DNA from: Streptomyces sp. NBC_01717
GTDB lineage: Bacteria > Actinomycetota > Actinomycetes > Streptomycetales > Streptomycetaceae
DNA: 64,000 bases
NCBI RefSeq assembly: GCF_036248255.1
Contig: NZ_CP109178.1
Location: 8,809,001 to 8,873,000, forward strand
Direction: 5' to 3'
The notes under the pieces are model-generated. The model did not search any database, was not told the DNA's origin, and was given only the letters and a program-made list of their open reading frames with translations. The position numbers and the translations under genes are program-made. Position 1 is the stretch's first letter; each line of letters opens with the position of its first letter. Shown one piece after another: positions 59,077 to 64,000 of this stretch.

Positions 59077-60918
59077 TCAGTCCAGCAGCAGCTCAGGATC
59101 GTAGAGATCGAGCCAGACAGCCAGGTCCAGGGTGCGCTCCAGACCGCGCCGCGACGCCTGGGTGATCTGCGGGAGTTCACGGTGCGCGGCCCGCTTCAGC
59201 CGGTCCCGGTCCACGAGTTCGAAGACCCGGTGAGAGGGGCTGGCCAGCAGATCCCTGGCCTGCTCCTGCAGGGCGATCGCGTACTTCGGATCCTGTGTCG
59301 AGGGATACGGGCTCTTCACCCGGTCGTACACCGACCGGGGGAGTACATCGCGAGTGGCCTCCCGCAGCAGGCTCTTCTCACGTCCGTCGAACGACTTCAG
59401 CGACCATGGCGTGTTGTACACGTACTCGACGAGCCGGTGGTCGCAGTAAGGCACTCGAACCTCGAGGCCGACGGCCATGCTCGTCCGGTCCTTGCGGTCC
59501 AGGAGTACGCGGACGAAGCGTGTCAGGTGCAGATGACAGATGCGCCGCATCCGGTACTCGAAGTCGGACTCGCCGTCCAGGCGGCGGATCCCGGCTGTGG
59601 CGACCGCGTAACTGTGGCGGATGTACCCGGGCAGGTCGAGCGCGTCCGTCAGGTCGGGGCGCAGGACATCGGCGTCGTCCCCGAAGTGCTCCGCGAACTT
59701 CACGAGCCACGGGAAGGTGTCGGCAGCGCGGGCCTCTTCGTCGAAGAACTGGAGGTAGCCGCCGAACACCTCGTCCGCGGACTCGCCGGAGAGGGCCACC
59801 GTGGAATGCTCGCGAATCGCCTTGAACAGCAGATACAACGATGCGTCCATGTCGCCGAAGCCCATCGGCAGGTCACGGGCCCGGATCACCCGCGCCCGCA
59901 CGTCGGGATCGGCGAGCGCCTGGGAGTCGAGGACGATGTCGAGGTGTTCGGTACCGGCCGCCCGGGCCACGTCGTGCACGTACGGGGTGTCGGGCGTGGC
60001 GCGCAGCTCGTCCGCGACGAAGTTGTCGGCTTGCCCCACGAAGTCCACAGCGAAGCTGCGCACCGTCTCGCCGCGTTCCGCGAGATGCCGGGCGGCGATG
60101 GCGGTCATGGCGGAGGAATCCAGACCGCCCGACAGGAGTGTGCAGCGCGGTACGTCGGAGACCAGCTGGCGGCGCACGATGTCGTCGAGCAGCTCGCGCA
60201 CGGTGGCGATCGAGGTGGCCTGGTCGGCGGTGTGCGGCCGCGTCTCCAGGGTCCAGTAGGTGTGGCGGTGCAGCCCGTCGCGGTCGACGGTGACGACCGT
60301 GCCGGGCTCGATCTCGCGCATCCCGTCCCACACGGCGTGCCCCGGGGTTTTCACGAAGGCGAACAGCTCACGCAGCCCGTCCAGGGTGACCGCGCGCCGG
60401 GCGAGAGGATTGGCGAGGATCGCCTTCGGCTCGGAGCCGAACAGCACGCCGTCCGCCGTGGGGGCGTAGTAGAAGGGCTTGATGCCCATGCGGTCGCGGA
60501 TCATCACGAGCTTCTGCGTGCGGGCGTCCCACACGGCGAAGGCGTACATCCCGTTGAGCCGCTCGGCCACCGCGTCCCCCCACTCCAGGTACCCGTGGAG
60601 CACGACCTCGGTGTCGGAGTCGGTCGTGAACCGGTGTCCGAGACCGGCCAGTTCGACTCTGAGCTCGGGGTAGTTGTACGCCTCGCCGGAGTACACCATC
60701 GCCACGTCGCCCTGCGGGGTCCGGACCGTCATCGGCTGACGGCCGCCCGGCAGGTCGATGATGGCGAGCCTGCGGTGCCCCAGGCCGGCCGGGCCGTCGA
60801 AGAACGTGCCGCTGTCGTCGGGGCCGCGGCACGCCATCGTCGCGGTCATCGCGTCCAGTACGGCGGACTCGGACCGCAGATCGCGGTCGAAGGAGATCCA
60901 GCCGGTGATGCCGCACAT
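59077..60918 (-). CDS. asnB: Asparagine synthetase (glutamine-hydrolysing)
   Basis: 613 residues. It begins MCGITGW, so the N-terminal nucleophile of the class II glutaminase is Cys2. CRGPDDSG, GHRRLAIIDL and MVYSGEAYNYPELR (the Asn/Gly and Glu positions of the glutaminase) follow. The C-terminal synthetase domain has the PP-loop LLSGGLDSSAMTAI (about 260-273) and LSGESADEVFGGY. It converts aspartate plus glutamine to asparagine, or is one of the many AsnB-like amidotransferases in Streptomyces. GGAGG lies before the ATG at 60918. Single gene. Confidence 0.92.
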   Translation of the reverse strand: MCGITGWISFDRDLRSESAVLDAMTATMACRGPDDSGTFFDGPAGLGHRRLAIIDLPGGRQPMTVRTPQGDVAMVYSGEAYNYPELRVELAGLGHRFTTDSDTEVVLHGYLEWGDAVAERLNGMYAFAVWDARTQKLVMIRDRMGIKPFYYAPTADGVLFGSEPKAILANPLARRAVTLDGLRELFAFVKTPGHAVWDGMREIEPGTVVTVDRDGLHRHTYWTLETRPHTADQATSIATVRELLDDIVRRQLVSDVPRCTLLSGGLDSSAMTAIAARHLAERGETVRSFAVDFVGQADNFVADELRATPDTPYVHDVARAAGTEHLDIVLDSQALADPDVRARVIRARDLPMGFGDMDASLYLLFKAIREHSTVALSGESADEVFGGYLQFFDEEARAADTFPWLVKFAEHFGDDADVLRPDLTDALDLPGYIRHSYAVATAGIRRLDGESDFEYRMRRICHLHLTRFVRVLLDRKDRTSMAVGLEVRVPYCDHRLVEYVYNTPWSLKSFDGREKSLLREATRDVLPRSVYDRVKSPYPSTQDPKYAIALQEQARDLLASPSHRVFELVDRDRLKRAAHRELPQITQASRRGLERTLDLAVWLDLYDPELLLD

Positions 60919-61179
60919 AGATGCCTCCTGCCTATGGCTCGACCTCGCGAGGCATCGCCGCGGCTCTTCGCGTGTGCATCTTTCGCGACCATCGAACAAC
61001 ATGTATGTCGCACTTATATGACGAGCGTGCGCCTCCCCGTTTCAATCGTCAACGCGACGACAGCCCGACGCCTCCCGGGGCCCCGCCGTTCGGCCCTGTC
61101 GGCCCACGACGAGCGGATCAACCGATTCCGCACATCTGTGCTGCACAGGGATTGCGTACGACCGGGGCGAGTCCCGTAC

Positions 61180-61195
61180 GTGGCTGTCCGGCCAC
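61180..61195 (-). terminator. Small hairpin after the SnoaL-like gene
   Basis: GTGGC (61180-61184) and GCCAC (61191-61195) form a 5-bp stem with a 6-base loop, about 15 bases beyond the minus-strand stop codon at 61210. Weak candidate. Confidence 0.35.
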
Positions 61196-61209
61196 CGGCA
61201 AGGTCTTGA

Positions 61210-61695
61210 TCAGCCCTGATGCCGACCGTGCGCTGCCCGGAGCACCTGCTGAAGTTCGCCGGTGTGCTGCTCCACGAGATCCGGACGGTGGTGATACGCC
61301 GCCGGAGTGTTCTGGAACAGGGCTACGCGCCATGATCCGGAACCGTACTCGGCAACCAGGGTCTGCACCGCATTCACCGCGGGATTCAGCTCGGACTGTC
61401 CGGGCGGCACCATCCCCGCGATGGCGCGCAGCATCGCCGCGTTGCCGCCCACTGGCCGCACCTCCCGCACCTTCCACACATATGCCGCGGTCGGATGGTC
61501 GGCGAAGACCGGTGCGAGATGACGCTCCACCTCCGAGCCGCGCACCTGGCTTCCGTCGAACCCGATCATCGCGGCATCAGGGGTGAACAGCGCCGCATAG
61601 GCGTGAGCGTCGCGGCGGTTCCAGGCGCGGAGCAGCTCTTCGTAGAGTTCCCGCACCGCAGGTGTTACGGACTCCTCAGCGGGGCTCTCGTTCAT
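61210..61695 (-). CDS. SgcJ/EcaC-type SnoaL-like (NTF2-fold) protein
   Basis: 161 residues. VRELYEELLRAWNRRDAHAYAALFTPDAAMIGFDGSQVRG is the cone-shaped NTF2-like opening; VERHLAPVFADHPTAAYVWKVREVRPVGGNAAML and WRVALFQNTPAAYH complete the fold. SgcJ/EcaC relatives occur near biosynthetic and stress genes and have no agreed reaction. It is divergent from a MerR-type regulator whose operator lies between them, so the regulator may control it. ATG at 61695 is the likely start. Confidence 0.85.
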   Translation of the reverse strand: MNESPAEESVTPAVRELYEELLRAWNRRDAHAYAALFTPDAAMIGFDGSQVRGSEVERHLAPVFADHPTAAYVWKVREVRPVGGNAAMLRAIAGMVPPGQSELNPAVNAVQTLVAEYGSGSWRVALFQNTPAAYHHRPDLVEQHTGELQQVLRAAHGRHQG

Positions 61696-61859
61696 GGCGC
61701 CGATCCTGCCACGGTCCGTTCCGCTGCGGACCGCGATCAGGCGTGACCCATCGCCGTGGGGCATGCCCTGCCCGAGGGTGCCGCGCGCCGCCTCGGCGGC
61801 AGCGTGCTGATCCGCCGCCCCGTCGGCGAGGGATGGTTCGATGCTGGTGGCCGGCTGAG

Positions 61860-61891
61860 CTTGAGTCTCCAGCAGGGGGAGACAAGAAGGT
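61860..61891 (+). promoter_or_regulatory. MerR-type promoter/operator with 19-base spacer
   Basis: TTGAGT (61861-61866) and GAAGGT (61886-61891) are -35 and -10 candidates separated by 19 bases, the hallmark of MerR-activated promoters. The spacer is a dyad: GTCTCC (61865-61870) and GGAGAC (61878-61883), extended by CTTG and CAAG. Transcription would start at about 61898, the A of the regulator's ATG, implying a leaderless message. Confidence 0.65.
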
Positions 61892-61897
61892 GGGGGC

Positions 61898-62845
61898 ATG
61901 GACGGCGACACGCTCTACTCGATCGGCGATCTGGCCCGGCGCACCGGGCTGACGGTCAAGACCATTCGGTTCTACTCCGACCGCGGGATCGTGGCGCCGA
62001 CAGGCCGCAGCCCGGCCGGTTACCGCCTTTACGACATCGACGCCGTTGCGCGCCTGGACTTCGTGCGGACTCTTCGTGCTCTGGGGCTGGACCTGCCCAC
62101 GATCCGCAAGGTCGTGGACCGGGAACTGCCGCTGTCCGAGGTTGCCGCAGCGCACGCCGAAGCACTGGCGGTGCAGATCCGCACCTTGCGCCTGCGGCGC
62201 GCGGTGTTGACGGCGGTGGCCAGGCGCGGGCCCACCCCTGAGGAGATGGATCTCATGCACAGACTCGCCAAGCTCTCCGAAAAGGAACGCGGAGGCCTGA
62301 TCGCCGAATTCCTCGACGACGTCTTCGCCCACCTGCATGCCGACCCCGCATTCACGGCGGTGATCCGCACGATGACGCCTGAGCTGCCGGACGACCCCGA
62401 GGCGGAGCAGGTCGAGGCGTGGGTGGAGCTGGCCGAACTGTCCCAGGATCCGGACTTCCGCGCCGCTGTGCGGCGGATGGCGGACGACCAGGCGGCCGAG
62501 CGCGCCGCGGGTGACACCGCGGTGGTGCGCCGCGACCTTGCCGCATTCGTCCGTGACCAGGTCGGCCCCGCCCTGGCAGCGGGCGTCGCCCCCGCCTCAC
62601 CCGAGGCCGGTCCTGTCGTCGCCGCGCTCACGGCTCACTACGCGTGCATCTCCGGTCACGGGGATGACAGCGATCTCCGGCGCCGGCTGCTGACCCGGCT
62701 GGAGACTGTGAACGACCCGCGCAGGGAACAGTATTTTCAGCTCCTGGCCGTGATCAACGGCTGGCCGGCCCCACAAAGTCTGACCACGGTGTTCGACTGG
62801 TCCATCCAGGCATTGCGTGCCCGGATACAGCGGGCAGGGCCGTGA
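61898..62845 (+). CDS. MerR-family transcriptional regulator
   Basis: 315 residues. The N-terminal winged helix-turn-helix YSIGDLARRTGLTVKTIRFYSDRGIVAPTGRSPAGYRLYD (about 7-46) is followed by the MerR dimerisation helix (LRALGLDLPTIRKVVDRELPL). A long C-terminal domain (about 110-315), rich in helices, is typical of TipA-like or antibiotic-sensing MerR proteins. The ATG at 61898 lies 12 bases after a MerR-type operator, so the gene is probably autoregulated. It is divergent from the SnoaL-like gene. The effector is unknown; the next gene encodes an ABC-F protein but has its own leader. Confidence 0.88.
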   Translation: MDGDTLYSIGDLARRTGLTVKTIRFYSDRGIVAPTGRSPAGYRLYDIDAVARLDFVRTLRALGLDLPTIRKVVDRELPLSEVAAAHAEALAVQIRTLRLRRAVLTAVARRGPTPEEMDLMHRLAKLSEKERGGLIAEFLDDVFAHLHADPAFTAVIRTMTPELPDDPEAEQVEAWVELAELSQDPDFRAAVRRMADDQAAERAAGDTAVVRRDLAAFVRDQVGPALAAGVAPASPEAGPVVAALTAHYACISGHGDDSDLRRRLLTRLETVNDPRREQYFQLLAVINGWPAPQSLTTVFDWSIQALRARIQRAGP

Positions 62846-62993
62846 TCGCATCGCCGGTGAACCGGTCGCGGGCGGGCGACGGCACCCCGGGGCCGCCCCT
62901 GGGCACTACGACCGTACCCGCCAGGACACGAGGTGCCGGACACCGAGTGGGCGGTTGAGGTACAGTTCTTGAGTCCTGTTGTCTCCGATAGAG

Positions 62994-63116
62994 GTGGACG
63001 TTGCGCATCTGAGGTTCGCGATCATCGCGCGGTACGGCATCAGCCGTACGCCCGTCACGCTGCTGCCGGCTTTCTTGCCGCCCGTGACCCCGCGTGGATG
63101 CGACCTCGGTGCATGA
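62994..63116 (+). CDS. Putative 40-residue leader peptide of ABC-F gene
   Basis: A short GTG-initiated frame encodes a basic, hydrophobic peptide (beginning MDVAHLRFAIIARYGI and containing TLLPAFLPPVTP) and stops 18 bases before a U-tailed terminator. Leader ORFs of this kind precede many antibiotic-resistance ABC-F genes, where ribosome stalling on the leader disrupts the terminator (known in the family). Proof of translation is lacking, the ribosome site is weak, and the start could differ. Confidence 0.5.
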   Translation: MDVAHLRFAIIARYGISRTPVTLLPAFLPPVTPRGCDLGA

Positions 63117-63127
63117 GCCGTCCTTCA

Positions 63128-63154
63128 CCCTTCGGAGGGCCACACCTCCTTTTT
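63128..63154 (+). terminator. Attenuator: intrinsic terminator with overlapping alternative hairpin
   Basis: GGAGG (63134-63138) and CCTCC (63145-63149) form a stem followed by five T residues (63150-63154): a factor-independent terminator 73 bases before the ABC-F start. CCCT (63128-63131) can instead pair with AGGG (63136-63139) through a TCGG loop, using the terminator's left arm. The two folds exclude each other, as expected for an attenuator. Confidence 0.65.
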
Positions 63155-63226
63155 GTTCCCGGTTCGGTCGCCGCGTGGTGCTCGCATACGAAGCCCCCTG
63201 CCCCTGCGCTTGCGACTGCGAGAATC

Positions 63227-64000
63227 ATGATGACCAACCCCATTGCGCCCAGCACCTCCGTGACCTGCTCCGCCATGTCCTTCCAGTGGCCGGATGGCAC
63301 GACCGTCTTCGACGGGCTCTCCCTCACCATCGGCCGGGGCCGCACCGGCCTCGCGGGCGCCAACGGCACCGGCAAGTCCACCTTGCTGAGACTGCTGGCC
63401 GGCCAACTGCGTCCCTCGCAGGGGTCGGTGACCGTCGGCGGCAGCCTCGCCTACCTGCCGCAGAACATCACGCTCGACACGACGCTCCGCGTCGACCAGG
63501 CCCTGGGCATCGCCGGGCGGCGTGCGGCGCTGCGCGCCATCGAGGCCGGAGACGTGAGCATCGAGCACTTCGAGACGATCGGCGACGACTGGGACGTCGA
63601 GGAGCGGGCCCTGGCAACACTCGGCTCGCTCGGACTCCACGACGTCGAACTGGACCGCACCGTAGGCCAGATGTCCGGCGGAGAGACCGTTCTGCTGCGC
63701 CTGGCCGCCCTGCTGCTGGAGCGCCCCGACGTACTCCTGCTCGACGAGCCGACCAACAACCTTGACCTGTTCGCACGGCGTCGGCTCTACGAAGCCGTCG
63801 ACTCCTGGCGCTCCGGAGTACTGGTCGTCGTCAGCCACGACCGTGAGCTGCTGGAGCGGGTGGACCGTATCGCCGAACTGCGCTCCGGATCAGTGAGTTG
63901 GTACGGGGGCGGCTGGTCCGCCTACGAGGCGGCGGTGGCCACCCAGCAGGAAGCAGCCGGCCGGATGCTGCGGGTCGCCGAGGCGGATGTCCGCCGGCAG
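63227..64000 (+). CDS. ABC-F family ATPase, ribosome-protection type, 3' end beyond window
   Basis: The first 258 residues of an ABC-F protein with no membrane segment. The first nucleotide-binding domain has Walker A GLAGANGTGKST (41-52), the signature MSGGE (149-153), Walker B VLLLDEP and NNLD (169-180), and the H-loop VVSHD. The inter-domain linker begins near 230 (WSAYEAAVATQQEAAGRMLRVAEADVRR) and continues past the window. ABC-F proteins protect or rescue ribosomes from antibiotics. The leader ORF and attenuator upstream support a drug-inducible resistance role rather than housekeeping (inference). ATG 63227 or the next ATG 63230 could start translation. Confidence 0.88.
   Translation, partial: MMTNPIAPSTSVTCSAMSFQWPDGTTVFDGLSLTIGRGRTGLAGANGTGKSTLLRLLAGQLRPSQGSVTVGGSLAYLPQNITLDTTLRVDQALGIAGRRAALRAIEAGDVSIEHFETIGDDWDVEERALATLGSLGLHDVELDRTVGQMSGGETVLLRLAALLLERPDVLLLDEPTNNLDLFARRRLYEAVDSWRSGVLVVVSHDRELLERVDRIAELRSGSVSWYGGGWSAYEAAVATQQEAAGRMLRVAEADVRRQ

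Overview
The window reads as a chromosomal segment of a Streptomyces species. It is very GC-rich, with strong third-position GC bias in the genes. It also carries two loci that are close to diagnostic for the genus: a complete whiE-type spore-pigment type II polyketide cluster (23.6-30.7 kb) and a two-domain geosmin synthase (43.6-45.8 kb). No tRNA, rRNA, insertion sequence, prophage or CRISPR array was seen. The segment is a run of catabolic, secreted-enzyme, developmental and regulatory genes.

Layout. 0-5 kb: a carbohydrate ABC transporter (permease cut by the window edge, Tat-type lipoprotein binding protein) divergent from a LacI-family regulator with three related operator-like sites between them, then a secreted GH10 xylanase with a cellulose-binding CBM2. 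5.3-10.3 kb: an amino-acid-type ABC transporter (binding lipoprotein, permease, ATPase), an M20 metallopeptidase and an RpiR regulator, the first four translationally coupled or nearly so. 10.3-13.4 kb: a decayed methyltransferase, a LysE exporter and a secreted serine beta-lactamase-like hydrolase. 13.6-23.5 kb: a nitronate monooxygenase/acyl-CoA synthetase pair, a penicillin-acylase-family Ntn hydrolase, a second acyl-CoA synthetase, paaK and a tandem-domain alpha/beta hydrolase. 23.6-33 kb: the spore-pigment cluster with a divergent FAD monooxygenase, followed by a convergent O-methyltransferase and a secreted beta-helix protein. 33.2-39 kb: a divergent fadD19/echA19-like module with a DUF35 protein and two thiolase-fold lipid-transfer proteins. 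The order resembles Mycobacterium tuberculosis Rv3515c-Rv3523.

39-54 kb: small conserved genes, a decayed PNPOx-like oxidase, a GH95 fucosidase overlapping the 3' end of geosmin synthase, an N-acetylmuramoyl-alanine amidase, an APH-like kinase, an NsdA-like TPR regulator, a PAS-PP2C phosphatase, and the zinc-independent ribosomal proteins L33 and L31 type B. 54-64 kb: a PI-PLC-like enzyme, membrane proteins, a two-TM potassium channel, a DHFR-like protein, asparagine synthetase, a divergent SnoaL-like protein/MerR pair and the start of an ABC-F ATPase.

Most notable regulatory signals. (1) The ABC-F gene is preceded by a 40-codon leader ORF and a U-tailed terminator that competes with an overlapping hairpin, the arrangement expected for ribosome-mediated attenuation. 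(2) One 17-bp dyad with common flanks, AATCTGAC(N7)TCAGAAAA in outline, sits upstream of both the nitronate monooxygenase/acyl-CoA synthetase operon and the fadD19/echA19-like divergent pair 21 kb away, suggesting one regulon. (3) Operator-like repeats occur upstream of the sugar transporter, xylanase, paaK, MerR and NsdA-like genes. All functional statements rest on sequence reading and family knowledge; no database search was run.
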